Positions 9,437-18,473 of a stretch of DNA of 64,000 nt are shown here, in pieces. This DNA is from Cryobacterium sp. Y82 (GTDB lineage Bacteria; Actinomycetota; Actinomycetes; Actinomycetales; Microbacteriaceae), in assembly GCF_002929495.1 (NCBI RefSeq), contig NZ_PJJJ01000036.1, positions 1 through 64,000 of the forward strand. The letters are read 5' to 3'. Both the position numbers and the translations under genes were made by a program. How positions within the stretch are numbered: position 1 is the stretch's first letter; every line of letters starts with the position of its first letter. The notes beneath the pieces are model-generated. The model searched no databases and was not told where the DNA came from. It was given only the letters and a program-made list of their open reading frames with translations.

Positions 9437-9934
9437 ATGCAGATCAACCTGACCGTCAATGGCACCGACGTCACCCGCGAGATTGAACCGCGCGTGCTGC
9501 TCGTGCACTTCATCCGCGACGACCTGCGGCTCACCGGAACCCACTGGGGTTGCGATACCAGCAACTGCGGCACCTGCGTCGTGCTGATGGACGGCCAGCC
9601 GGTGAAATCGTGCACCGTGCTCGCCGCCATGGCCGACGGCCACGCCATCACGACCGTCGAGGGACTGGCCAACGGCGCCACCCTCGACCCCGTGCAGCAG
9701 GGCTTCATGGAGGAGCACGGCCTGCAGTGCGGCTTCTGCACCCCCGGCATGATGCTCACCGCCCGCGCCCTGCTCGACCACAATCCGCACCCGGAACCGC
9801 TAGAGATTCGCGAGGCCATCTCAGGCCAGATCTGCCGCTGCACCGGCTACGCCACCATTGTGCGGTCCATCCAGTGGGCCGCCGAACATTCGATTAGTGC
9901 CGCTGACACCGCGGAAGAGGAAGTGCGCGCATGA
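9437..9934 (+). CDS. coxS: aerobic CO dehydrogenase small (2Fe-2S) subunit
   Basis: 165 residues. Two [2Fe-2S] sites are visible: a plant-ferredoxin type near residues 41-62 (WGCDTSNCGTC, then KSC) and the C-terminal helical type (QCGFCTPGMM and ICRCTGY, about 98-137). It relays electrons from the Mo centre in CoxL to FAD in CoxM. ATG at 9437 lies 13 bases after coxM, and the stop overlaps the coxL start by 4 bases (ATGA), indicating translational coupling. Confidence 0.95.
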   Translation: MQINLTVNGTDVTREIEPRVLLVHFIRDDLRLTGTHWGCDTSNCGTCVVLMDGQPVKSCTVLAAMADGHAITTVEGLANGATLDPVQQGFMEEHGLQCGFCTPGMMLTARALLDHNPHPEPLEIREAISGQICRCTGYATIVRSIQWAAEHSISAADTAEEEVRA

Positions 9935-12324
9935 CCATTTTGGAGGACCGCCCGACGAACCCGGCGGCCGGCGGCCACGATCGACCGATCGGCCACGGCC
10001 GCATGCAGCGCAAGGAAGACCCACGCTTCGTTCGCGGCAAGGGCCACTACGTCGACGACATCGTGCTGCCCGGCATGCTGCACGGTGCCATCCTGCGCGC
10101 TCCCGTCGCCCACGCCCGACTGGTGTCGATCGACACGACCGAAGCACTCGCGCATCCCAAGGTGCTCGCCGTCATCACCGGCGCTGACCTCCAGGCCCTC
10201 GGCCTGGCCTGGGCGCCCACCCTCTCGATGGACGTGCAGGCCGTGCTCGTCACCGACAAGGTGCGCTTCCAGGGCCAGGAGGTTGCGTTCGTCGTCGCTG
10301 AAGACCGCTACGCCGCGCGTGATGCCCTCGAACTGATTCAGGTCGAGTACGACGTGCTACCGCCTGTCGTCGACGCCCGCAAGGCCATGGACCCGGGCGC
10401 TCCCGTCATTCGCGACGACCTTGCGGGCCGCACCGACAACCATATCTTCGACTGGGAAGCCGGCGACAAGGCTGAAACGGATGCCGTCTTCGCGAGCGCC
10501 GACGTCGTTGTGTCCCAGGAAATCGTCTACCCGCGCGTGCACCCGGCACCGATGGAAACATGCGGCGCCGTGGCCGACTTCGACCCCATCGATGGCCGCC
10601 TCACCCTATACGAAACGACGCAGGCGCCCCACGCCCATCGCACCCTGTTCGCGATGGTCTCCGGAATTCCCGAGCACAAGATTCGGGTGGTCTCCCCCGA
10701 TATCGGCGGCGGTTTCGGCAACAAGGTCGGAATCTACCCGGGCTATATCCTCGCCGTCGTCGGCTCCATTGTCACCGGCAAACCGGTGAAATGGGTCGAG
10801 GACCGTTCCGAAAATCTCATGAGCACCTCGTTCGCCCGCGACTACATCATGCAGGGCGAGATCGCGGCGACCAAGGACGGCAAGATCCTGGCCCTCCGCA
10901 CGAACGTGCTCGCCGACCACGGCGCGTTCAACGCCACCGCCCAGCCGACCAAGTATCCGGCCGGGTTCTTTCATATCTTCACCGGTAGTTACGACCTGGC
11001 CGCCGCGCACTGCACCGTCACCGGCGTGTACACCAACAAGGCCCCGGGCGGCGTGGCCTATGCCTGCTCGTTCCGGGTCACCGAGGCGGTCTATCTGGTC
11101 GAGCGGATGGTCGACATCCTGGCCCGCAAGCTCGACATGGATCCAGCCGAGTTGCGCCTGAAAAACTTCATCAAACCCGAGCAATTTCCCTACGCCAACA
11201 AGACCGGTTGGGAATACGACTCCGGGGACTATGAACCCACGATGAGGCTGTCGATGAAGATGGCCGGCTACGACGAACTGCGCCGCGAGCAAAAAGAGAA
11301 ACGGGCACGCGGCGAATTGATGGGCATCGGCATCTCGTTCTTCACCGAGACGGTCGGTGCAGGGCCGCGCAAAGACATGGACATTCTCGGCCTCGGCATG
11401 GCGGACGGCGCCGAACTGCGCATCCACCCCACCGGTAAGGCGGTCGTGCGCATCTCGGTGCAGAGCCAGGGTCAGGGTCACGAGACGACGTTTGCCCAGA
11501 TCGTGGCGGAAGAGATCGGCATCCCGCCGGAAGACATCGATGTCGTGCACGGCGACACCGACCAGACCCCGTTCGGCCTCGGCACCTATGGCAGCCGGTC
11601 CACTCCGGTCAGCGGCGCCGCCGTGGCCCTCGTCGCCCGCAAGGTGCGGGAGAAGGCCCGGTTCATCGCCGCTGCCATGCTCGAGACCCGGCCCGAAGAC
11701 CTCGAGTGGGAGAAGGGGCGCTGGTTCGTCAAGGGCGACCCGAGTGTCGGTAAGACCATTGCCGAGATCGCGATGGGCGCCCACGGCACGGTCGCACTGC
11801 CAGAGGGCATTGAGGGCAACCTCGACGCCGAGGTCACCTACGATCCGCCTAATCTCACTTTTCCCTTCGGCGCCTACATCTGCGTCGTCGACGTCGACCC
11901 GGGCACCGGTCACGTCAAGGTACGCCGCTTCATCGCCGTCGATGACTGCGGCACCCGCATCAACCCGATGATCATCGAGGGTCAGATTCACGGCGGTCTC
12001 ACCGATGGAGTCGGTATGGCACTGATGGAATTCATCGAATTCGACGCCGAGGGAAACTGCCTCGGCGGCTCGTTCATGGACTACCTCATCCCCACGGCAA
12101 TGGAGGTACCCGACTGGGAGACCGGCTTCACCGTGACCCCGTCGCCGCACCACCCGATCGGCGCGAAAGGCATTGGCGAATCGGCCACGGTTGGTTCTCC
12201 CCCCGCCGTCGTCAACGCCGTCGTCGACGCTCTTGCCCCGTTTGGCGTCGTGCACATGGACATGCCCTGCACGCCCGCCCGCGTGTGGGAAGCCATGCAG
12301 GGCCGCACGAGACCGCCGGTGTAG
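9931..12324 (+). CDS. coxL: form I aerobic CO dehydrogenase large (Mo-Cu) subunit
   Basis: 797 residues, normal length. The active-site loop reads AYACSFR with Cys379; AYxCSFR is diagnostic of form I CoxL, where this Cys binds Cu in the Mo-S-Cu centre, whereas form II enzymes have AYRGAGR. The Mo-cofactor region GGGFGNKVG (about 265) and the C-terminal GAKGIGESATVG with the catalytic Glu are intact. The enzyme oxidises CO to CO2 and feeds electrons to the respiratory chain. It is flanked by coxS and by maturation genes, so an active CODH is expected. Oxidation of CO itself has not been tested here. Confidence 0.95.
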   Translation: MTILEDRPTNPAAGGHDRPIGHGRMQRKEDPRFVRGKGHYVDDIVLPGMLHGAILRAPVAHARLVSIDTTEALAHPKVLAVITGADLQALGLAWAPTLSMDVQAVLVTDKVRFQGQEVAFVVAEDRYAARDALELIQVEYDVLPPVVDARKAMDPGAPVIRDDLAGRTDNHIFDWEAGDKAETDAVFASADVVVSQEIVYPRVHPAPMETCGAVADFDPIDGRLTLYETTQAPHAHRTLFAMVSGIPEHKIRVVSPDIGGGFGNKVGIYPGYILAVVGSIVTGKPVKWVEDRSENLMSTSFARDYIMQGEIAATKDGKILALRTNVLADHGAFNATAQPTKYPAGFFHIFTGSYDLAAAHCTVTGVYTNKAPGGVAYACSFRVTEAVYLVERMVDILARKLDMDPAELRLKNFIKPEQFPYANKTGWEYDSGDYEPTMRLSMKMAGYDELRREQKEKRARGELMGIGISFFTETVGAGPRKDMDILGLGMADGAELRIHPTGKAVVRISVQSQGQGHETTFAQIVAEEIGIPPEDIDVVHGDTDQTPFGLGTYGSRSTPVSGAAVALVARKVREKARFIAAAMLETRPEDLEWEKGRWFVKGDPSVGKTIAEIAMGAHGTVALPEGIEGNLDAEVTYDPPNLTFPFGAYICVVDVDPGTGHVKVRRFIAVDDCGTRINPMIIEGQIHGGLTDGVGMALMEFIEFDAEGNCLGGSFMDYLIPTAMEVPDWETGFTVTPSPHHPIGAKGIGESATVGSPPAVVNAVVDALAPFGVVHMDMPCTPARVWEAMQGRTRPPV

Positions 12325-12325
12325 C

Positions 12326-13276
12326 GTGCCCGTGCTGCAATCCGTGCTGGTGCGCGAACTCGAGGCACGCCGCGAACCGTTCGTGCATGCGACCGTCGTG
12401 CGCGCGGTGCGCCCAACGAGTGCGCACGCCGGCGATACTGCTCTCGTGCGAGCCACCGGCGAGATCAGCGGTTTCGTCGGGGGAACGTGCGTGGAGGCAT
12501 CCGTTCGCCTGTACAGCCTGCAGGTACTCGAAAGTCGCCAGCCGCTGCTGCTCAAAGTCGTGGCCGGTATGCCGTCGAGCACCGTGCAGGACGGCGCGGT
12601 CGAGGTCTCCAATCCCTGTGTCAGCGGCGGCGCAATCGAGATCTTTCTCGAACCGCGTATTCCGCTGCCGCGCCTGATTTTGGTTGGGTCGACACCCGAC
12701 GCCGAGGCGCTCGCCGCCCTGGCTCCGCTCGTGGGCTTCGACCTCGTGCAGGCGGATGGCGCCTCCGCCGTCCCCGAGGCTGGCGACGCCGCCCTGATCG
12801 TTGCGTCGCACGGACGGGACGAGGAACCGGCCTTGCTCGCCGCTCTCGCAGCGGGGGTTCCCTATGTCGCGCTCGTGGCCAGTCCCCGGCGCGGTGCAGC
12901 GGTACTGGCGTCGCTTGACGTGTCCCCCGAGCAGCGCGCACGGGTGTTCAGTCCGGCGGGCCTCGACCTCGGGGCGCACACACCCGGGGAGATCGCGGTG
13001 TCGATCTTCGCGCAGCTGGTGCAGGAGCGGGCCGGGCACGGGCATCCGTTTGCTGCGGGTGTCGCTGCGGCCGCCGAGTCGTCGACCGCGGCGAGCACCG
13101 CCGAGTCGAACGCGGAGATCGCCGGCGCGGCCATCGACCCAGTCTGCGGCATGACGGTGGCAGCGCTGCCCTCGTCGCTGCAGGTGGAGTTGGACGGCGA
13201 ATCCGTGTATTTCTGTGCGCGGGGTTGCCGCACAGCGTTTCTGGCGAATCCGGAGCGGTATGCGACAGCGCGCTAG
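12326..13276 (+). CDS. XdhC/CoxF-family maturation protein with C-terminal YHS domain
   Basis: 316 residues. Residues 1-235 resemble the XdhC/CoxI/CoxF family (GEISGFVGGTCVEASV and HTPGEIAVSIFAQL), which helps insert or sulphurate the molybdenum cofactor. A linker rich in Ala/Ser/Glu leads to a YHS domain (about 268-316: DPVCGMTV and YFCARGCRTAF) with cysteines able to bind a metal. GTG at 12326 is chosen: it lies one base after the coxL stop and gives the correct XdhC N-terminus. The YHS domain suggests a role in Cu handling for the Mo-Cu site, which is inference. It is distinct from the second XdhC protein at 16,319. Confidence 0.8.
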   Translation: MPVLQSVLVRELEARREPFVHATVVRAVRPTSAHAGDTALVRATGEISGFVGGTCVEASVRLYSLQVLESRQPLLLKVVAGMPSSTVQDGAVEVSNPCVSGGAIEIFLEPRIPLPRLILVGSTPDAEALAALAPLVGFDLVQADGASAVPEAGDAALIVASHGRDEEPALLAALAAGVPYVALVASPRRGAAVLASLDVSPEQRARVFSPAGLDLGAHTPGEIAVSIFAQLVQERAGHGHPFAAGVAAAAESSTAASTAESNAEIAGAAIDPVCGMTVAALPSSLQVELDGESVYFCARGCRTAFLANPERYATAR

Positions 13277-13294
13277 GGCGTCGCTTGCCTCGGC

Positions 13295-14209
13295 ATGGGG
13301 CGAGCGATGACTACGGAGGGCGTAGCAAAGTTGTTGCCCTCAGTTGCCGCGTTGCAACGCGACCTGGATGCCGAGGATTATCTGGCCGACGATGGGCTCG
13401 CCACGGCCGTGTTTTTGGCCGTGCGCATGCGACAGCCGCTGCTGCTTGAGGGCGAGCCGGGGGTCGGCAAGACCGAGATCGCCAAGGCGCTCGCCCGACT
13501 GCTGCACACCGAACTGTTTCGCCTGCAGTGCTACGAGGGAATCTCCGCTGGTGAAGCGCTCTACGAATGGGATTACCCGCGGCAGCTGCTCGGCATCCGT
13601 GTGGCTGAGGCACGCGGGGTCGAACTGGCCGAAACCGATTTGTTCAGCCGCGACTATCTGCTGCGTCGCCCTTTATTGCAAGCAATCGAACATGCCGGGC
13701 CACGGCCGGCCGTGCTGCTCCTCGACGAGATTGATCGGGCCGACGCCGAGTTCGAAGCGTTCACCTTTGAGCTGCTCGCCGAGGCGGCCGTCACCATTCC
13801 GGAGCTGGGAACGATACAGGCGACGCATCCACCGATCGTAATTCTCACGAGCAATCGCACCCGCGACCTGCACGACGCCCTCACCCGGCGCTGCCTGTAT
13901 CACTGGATCGACTACCCGGGGCCGGAGCGGATCGCCCAGATCGTGCGACGCCGGGTGCCGAGCAGTTCGCAGGACCTTGCCACCGAGGCTGCGGCCGCGA
14001 TCACCCGGTTGCGCTCGCTCGACCTGGTGAAGCCGCCCGGTATCGCCGAAGCCATCGACTGGGTCAGCGCCCTCGGAGTGCTCGGTATCGAGCAGCTGAG
14101 CGGCCGCGCGGTAGAGCAGACTTGGGGCTCGGTTCTGAAGAATCGGGACGACCTTGATTTGGCGGCCGCCCGCGGCGGCGGCTGGGTGGCGGAGGCCGCG
14201 CGTGGCTGA
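13295..14209 (+). CDS. coxD: MoxR-type AAA+ ATPase CoxD
   Basis: 304 residues. Walker A GEPGVGKTE (about residue 53), Walker B LLLDEIDRAD (about 143) and sensor-1 TSNRTRD place it in the MoxR group; the segment around LQCYEG is typical of CoxD. CoxD works with the VWA protein CoxE to complete the Mo-Cu centre of CoxL (known from Oligotropha). ATG at 13295 is used; ATG at 13307 is nearly as good. The stop overlaps coxE by 8 bases. Confidence 0.9.
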   Translation: MGRAMTTEGVAKLLPSVAALQRDLDAEDYLADDGLATAVFLAVRMRQPLLLEGEPGVGKTEIAKALARLLHTELFRLQCYEGISAGEALYEWDYPRQLLGIRVAEARGVELAETDLFSRDYLLRRPLLQAIEHAGPRPAVLLLDEIDRADAEFEAFTFELLAEAAVTIPELGTIQATHPPIVILTSNRTRDLHDALTRRCLYHWIDYPGPERIAQIVRRRVPSSSQDLATEAAAAITRLRSLDLVKPPGIAEAIDWVSALGVLGIEQLSGRAVEQTWGSVLKNRDDLDLAAARGGGWVAEAARG

Positions 14210-15458
14210 CCGCGATCTTCAACCACGGATCGAAGCGGCCGCCCTCGCCGCCGGATTCAGCACGGCCCTATACCGGGCTGGGCTGCCGGTGTCGCCCGAC
14301 CGCGCGGCCCGGCTGGCCGAAGCACTGCGGCTGGTCCCGCCGATCGACCGGGCAGCCCTCTACTGGGCCTGCCGCATCGTGTTCGTCTCCCGGCAACAGC
14401 ACCTCGCCCGCTTCGACGCGGTGTTCAGCGCAGTGTTCGACGGCCGACTCGACCCGGCCGAGAGTCGCGGTGATCCGAACGCTCCGCCGGCAATCGGGGC
14501 GGAGACGCGCACGAAAGCCGCCCCCTCGACCAACCGGCCGGCCGGCGCGCCGGAACCGCAGCCCGATCGCCCGGCTGCCCCGCTGCCCGGCGCCGACTCG
14601 GCCGATGAAGAGACCGACGGCCCAGAGCGTGACGCGATCCTCGCCCTGGCGTCCCGCGACGAACACCTGCACGAGACGGCGTTCGCCGACCTCGACCCCG
14701 AGGAGCTCGCCCGGTTGCGCCAGCTCGTGGCCCGCATCGTGCTGGCGACGCCGACGCGCCTGAGCCGCCGCACGCATCCGTCGCCGCACAGTCGTGACCG
14801 GCTCGATCCAGCTCGCACCGTGCGAGCCGCGCACCGCACCGGCGGAGATCCGATCACCCTCCACTACGCCCGGCGCCGCCCGAAGCCGCGCCGACTCGTG
14901 CTGCTCTGCGACGTCTCCGGTTCGATGGAGCCCTACACCCGGGTTTTTCTGTCGCTGTTACAGGGCGCGGCCTCCGGCGCGCGGGCCGAAGCGTTCGTGT
15001 TCTCGACCCACCTCACCCGGTTGACCCGCCAGCTCACCCTGCGCGACCCCGACCAGGCACTCGCGCAGGCGGCAACCACCGCGACCGACTGGGCCGGCGG
15101 CACCCGGCTGGCGGCCAGCATCCGTCGATTCATCGATGACTTTGGGCGGCGCGGCCTGGCTCGTGGCTCCGTGATCGTGGTGTTTTCCGACGGCTGGGCC
15201 CAGGACGACCCCGCCGACGTCGACGCCCAGATGGCGCGCCTTCGCCGACTGGCGCACCGCATCGTCTGGGTGAATCCGCGCAAGGCCGCAGCGGGCTACC
15301 GGCCACTCGTCGGCGGTATGGCCGCCGCCCTGCCCTACTGCGACGCCTTCGTCAGCGGGCACAGCTACGCTGCCCTCGCCGAGGTGGCGGCGGCGATTCG
15401 CGGCGACGTGTCGGCAGCCAATCGACCATCCGTAACCATCCAGCAGAGGACACCCTGA
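14202..15458 (+). CDS. coxE: VWA-domain protein CoxE
   Basis: 418 residues. A variable Pro/Ala-rich middle (about 95-150) separates an N-terminal helical part from a C-terminal von Willebrand A domain with the MIDAS motif DVSGSM (about residue 248), then GGT and FSDGW. CoxE partners the CoxD ATPase in CODH maturation. GTG at 14202 overlaps the coxD stop by 8 bases and starts at the family N-terminus. The stop shares one base with the coxG start. Confidence 0.9.
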   Translation: MADRDLQPRIEAAALAAGFSTALYRAGLPVSPDRAARLAEALRLVPPIDRAALYWACRIVFVSRQQHLARFDAVFSAVFDGRLDPAESRGDPNAPPAIGAETRTKAAPSTNRPAGAPEPQPDRPAAPLPGADSADEETDGPERDAILALASRDEHLHETAFADLDPEELARLRQLVARIVLATPTRLSRRTHPSPHSRDRLDPARTVRAAHRTGGDPITLHYARRRPKPRRLVLLCDVSGSMEPYTRVFLSLLQGAASGARAEAFVFSTHLTRLTRQLTLRDPDQALAQAATTATDWAGGTRLAASIRRFIDDFGRRGLARGSVIVVFSDGWAQDDPADVDAQMARLRRLAHRIVWVNPRKAAAGYRPLVGGMAAALPYCDAFVSGHSYAALAEVAAAIRGDVSAANRPSVTIQQRTP

Positions 15459-16291
15459 TGCAACTCGACAGTACTTTCACCGTCATCGCTCCCGTCGATA
15501 CGGTGTGGAACACCCTCATGGACTTCGAACGCATCGCCGGCTGCGTGCCCGGTGCGCAGATTCTGAACAAACTTTCTGACGACAACTACCAGGTCGGCAT
15601 GAAGGTCAAACTCGGCCCGGTGACCATGCAATACCGTGGCCAGATGAACGTCGACGAGCGCGACGCCGCAGGACACCGGGCCGTGTTTTCCGGCAAAGCG
15701 CAGGAAACCCGCGGGCAGGGCACCGCCCAGGCCACAGTCACACTCGTACTGGTCGAAACCGACGGCGTCACCCAGGGCACGGTCAGCGCCGACATGTCGC
15801 TCTCGGGCAAGGCGGCCGCCATGGGCAAAGGCGTCATCAGCAGCGTCACCGAGCAGATGATGGGGCTGTTCGCCGGCAACCTTCAAGACCTCATCGAAGG
15901 CGACGACGACGGTGCCGCTGCGACACCCGTCGGCGACCACGTCGAAGACCCGACCACCCTCGCCCAGGCAGCTCCGCGGGCGGTTACCGACGTGACCGAC
16001 ATTCCGCCGGGGTACGCCCCCGCCGCCGGCCGTCTTCCCGACGTTCAAGCGGATGCCCCGGAGCGGCCCGGCCTGCCGCCGCGCCCGGTGCCTCCCCGCG
16101 TCGCACCCGCCAGCGAGCACCGGGTCGCGTCGCGTCGCTCGGCGGCTGCCGCAGCGCCGAGCCTCGACGCTATGAGCCTGGTCAAGGGCGTCATTACCGA
16201 CCAACTGGCCGATCCGGTGAAACTTTTGGGCCTGCTGGCCACGGTAGCGTTCATCGCATACCGAATTGGTCGCCGCGCGTCCGGCCACTAG
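15458..16291 (+). CDS. coxG: CoxG, SRPBCC-domain membrane anchor protein
   Basis: 277 residues. Residues 1-145 form the CoxG/SRPBCC domain (FERIAGCVPGAQIL near residue 25). A long Pro/Ala/Arg linker follows, then a single C-terminal hydrophobic helix (LLGLLATVAFIAYRIG). CoxG recruits CO dehydrogenase to the cytoplasmic membrane so that electrons reach quinone. The TGATG junction with coxE indicates translational coupling. Confidence 0.88.
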   Translation: MQLDSTFTVIAPVDTVWNTLMDFERIAGCVPGAQILNKLSDDNYQVGMKVKLGPVTMQYRGQMNVDERDAAGHRAVFSGKAQETRGQGTAQATVTLVLVETDGVTQGTVSADMSLSGKAAAMGKGVISSVTEQMMGLFAGNLQDLIEGDDDGAAATPVGDHVEDPTTLAQAAPRAVTDVTDIPPGYAPAAGRLPDVQADAPERPGLPPRPVPPRVAPASEHRVASRRSAAAAAPSLDAMSLVKGVITDQLADPVKLLGLLATVAFIAYRIGRRASGH

Positions 16292-16318
16292 CGCCACGCT
16301 AAGAGAAGGAACACCGAT

Positions 16319-17497
16319 ATGCGCGAAGTTTTGGACACCCTCTTCACTGGCTGGGAGAGCGGAGCCACCGCCGGCTTGGCCACGGTCGTGCGCACCTTCC
16401 AGTCCGCGCCCCGCCCGGCGGGTGCTTCGATGCTGGTCAGCGCCGACGGCACCGTAGCCGGATCGGTCTCGGGCGGCTGCGTCGAGGGCGCTGTCTATGA
16501 ACTGGCCACTCAGGTAGCCCAGGACGGTGTGCCTCTGCTCGTGCGTTACGGCATCAGCGACGATGACGCCTTTGCCGTCGGGCTCACCTGCGGCGGCATC
16601 CTCGACGTCTTCGTTGAACCCGTCTCGCGGGCCACTTTCGCGCTGCTTGAGAGCGTGCACGACGACGTGGACGCCGGCCGACCGGTCGGCGTCGCCACGG
16701 TGATCGAGCACCCGGATGCTGCCTGGCTCGGCCGCCACCTCGTGGTGCGGCCGAACGGTTTCGAAGGCGATCTGGGCTCGGAGCATGCCAACCACGCCAT
16801 CGGCGACGACACCCAGGGCTTGCTCGCCGCCGGACGCAACACCACCCTCACCTATGGCCCTGACGGGGAGCGGCGAGGCGAGGGAATGCGAGTGTTCTTC
16901 GCGAGCTACGCGCCGAGGCCGCGTCTGCTGGTGTTCGGCGCGATCGACTTCGCCACCGCCCTGGCCCGGCTCGGCACCTTTCTCGGCTACCGGGTCACGG
17001 TCTGTGACGCGCGCGGCGTCTTCGCGACCGCGGCCCGGTTTCCGGGTGTCGACGAGGTCGTGGTGCGCCGGCCCGACCGCTACCTGCGCGAGCAGATCGC
17101 TGGCGGGTTTATCGACCCCCGCACGGTGATCTGCGTGCTCACCCACGACCCCAAATTCGATGTTCCCCTGCTGGAAGCTGCCCTGCACGGCCCTCCGGTC
17201 GCGTATATCGGCGCGATGGGGTCCCGCCGCACCCACCTCGACCGGCTGGCGCGCCTGCGGGCGGTGGGGGTGACCGACGCTGAGCTAAACCGCTTGCGCA
17301 GCCCGATCGGCCTCGACCTCGGCTCGCGCACGCCGGAGGAGACGGCGGTCTCGATCGCCGCCGAGATCATTTCGCTGCAGTGGGGCGGAAGCGGCGAGCC
17401 GCTGCACACCCTCGTCGATGCCATCCACCACGACGACCTCGTCGACCGCAGCCTGCCGCCCGCCGCGTTTCTCGAGACGACACCTGCGGCCCCTTGA
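16319..17497 (+). CDS. coxI: XdhC/CoxI-family molybdenum cofactor maturation protein
   Basis: 392 residues. The N-terminal CoxI domain (SVSGGCVEGAV about 56; GLTCGGILDVF about 88) and the C-terminal Rossmann-like XdhC domain (YIGAMGSRRTHLDRL about 300; SPIGLDLGSRTPEETAVSIAAEI about 330) are complete. XdhC proteins bind molybdenum cofactor and present it for sulphuration to enzymes of the xanthine oxidase family. ATG at 16319 has a good site, AGAAGGA. It closes the cox operon, making two XdhC-family proteins in one cluster. Confidence 0.9.
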   Translation: MREVLDTLFTGWESGATAGLATVVRTFQSAPRPAGASMLVSADGTVAGSVSGGCVEGAVYELATQVAQDGVPLLVRYGISDDDAFAVGLTCGGILDVFVEPVSRATFALLESVHDDVDAGRPVGVATVIEHPDAAWLGRHLVVRPNGFEGDLGSEHANHAIGDDTQGLLAAGRNTTLTYGPDGERRGEGMRVFFASYAPRPRLLVFGAIDFATALARLGTFLGYRVTVCDARGVFATAARFPGVDEVVVRRPDRYLREQIAGGFIDPRTVICVLTHDPKFDVPLLEAALHGPPVAYIGAMGSRRTHLDRLARLRAVGVTDAELNRLRSPIGLDLGSRTPEETAVSIAAEIISLQWGGSGEPLHTLVDAIHHDDLVDRSLPPAAFLETTPAAP

Positions 17498-17588
17498 GTC
17501 GCGCCCGTGGGAGCGCTCGGCGCTGCACGCACGGCCGTCCCGCCACCGCGATCGGGCGAGACCGGGTCGCCCGCGATAGGCTCGACGA

Positions 17589-17654
17589 ATGGCTCCCGCA
17601 TCCGCAGTCCCCGCGCAGTTGGCACCTATCGCTGGCCGCTCCCGAGCACGATGA
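17589..17654 (+). CDS. possible 21-codon leader ORF of the PIG-L gene
   Basis: ATG at 17589 has TAGGCT 6 bases upstream (17577-17582), the same leaderless promoter pattern seen at many genes here. The 21-codon frame ends in a TGA that overlaps the ATG of the PIG-L gene (ATGA). It is out of frame with that gene. It may be a translated leader coupling initiation downstream, or it may only mark the transcript start. No homology is expected for so short a peptide. Confidence 0.35.
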   Translation: MAPASAVPAQLAPIAGRSRAR

Positions 17655-18409
17655 GCATTCTGGATTCCGTCACGTCGGTGCTGTTCGTGCACGCGCACCC
17701 CGACGACGAGACCATCGGAACCGGCGGGCTGATCGCCGAGCTCGCGAGCCGCGGCATCCGCATCACTCTCGTCACAGCCACCCGCGGTGAGCGTGGAGAA
17801 GTCGTCGCCGGGCCGCTCTCGGCGCTCGCCGGGACCGCTGCCTTGGCCCAGGAACGCGAGCACGAACTCCAGCGCGCCGCCCGCATACTCGGCGTCAACG
17901 AGGGATTCTGGCTCGGCGAGGCCCCTGCCCGTGCTTCCGGGCTGCCCGAACGCCGTTACTGCGACTCAGGTATGGAATGGATTCGCCCCGGTTTGGCCGG
18001 TCCGGCACCCGACTCCCAAGCGGATGCGTTCGCCCGCGCGCCGCTCGACGAGGTCACGGCCGACCTCGTCGCCGTTCTCCAGCACGTGCATCCGAGCCTT
18101 GTCATCAGCTACGACCGCACCGGCGGTTACGGGCATCCGGACCACGTGCGCGCGCACGACGCCGCCCTCTCCGCCAGCCGCAGCCTCGCGATCCCCTACG
18201 CCGAGATCGTCCACAGCCCCGAAGCGGATGCGGAATGGTTCGAACTCGACTCCCAGCTGGCCCCAGTCGTTGCCGCCCTGCGCTGTCACGCGAGCCAGCT
18301 CACCGTCGACGGGGATTTCATCGTGCACTCCGGCGGCCAGCGCGACCCCATCCGCTCATCGATCGGCCTGCGCCTGCTCTATGCACCCAGCCCGAAATCG
18401 CGCCCTTAA
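17651..18409 (+). CDS. PIG-L family deacetylase (MshB-like)
   Basis: 252 residues. AHPDDETIGTGG (about residue 13) and GGYGHPDHVRAHDAA (about 157) give the His-Asp-Asp...His zinc site of the PIG-L/LmbE family, which removes acetyl groups from N-acetylglucosamine moieties. The layout resembles MshB and Mca of mycothiol metabolism, but the exact substrate cannot be decided. ATG at 17651 is preferred because the fold begins at LFVHAHPDDE. The start overlaps a short leader frame. It is followed by tmRNA on the other strand. Confidence 0.85.
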   Translation: MSILDSVTSVLFVHAHPDDETIGTGGLIAELASRGIRITLVTATRGERGEVVAGPLSALAGTAALAQEREHELQRAARILGVNEGFWLGEAPARASGLPERRYCDSGMEWIRPGLAGPAPDSQADAFARAPLDEVTADLVAVLQHVHPSLVISYDRTGGYGHPDHVRAHDAALSASRSLAIPYAEIVHSPEADAEWFELDSQLAPVVAALRCHASQLTVDGDFIVHSGGQRDPIRSSIGLRLLYAPSPKSRP

Positions 18410-18473
18410 ACAACTCAGGCCGCCCAGTGGGCGGCCGAAGAAGCGGTGACTCAACAACGTGTGACAGAACCTA

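Noticed and set aside
10606..12612. Long open frame antisense to coxL and the next gene
   Set aside because: It mirrors the third-position GC of the real genes, has no recognisable domain or start site, and coxL is certain. The same applies to frames at 6694-8193 and 15365-17236 on the minus strand.
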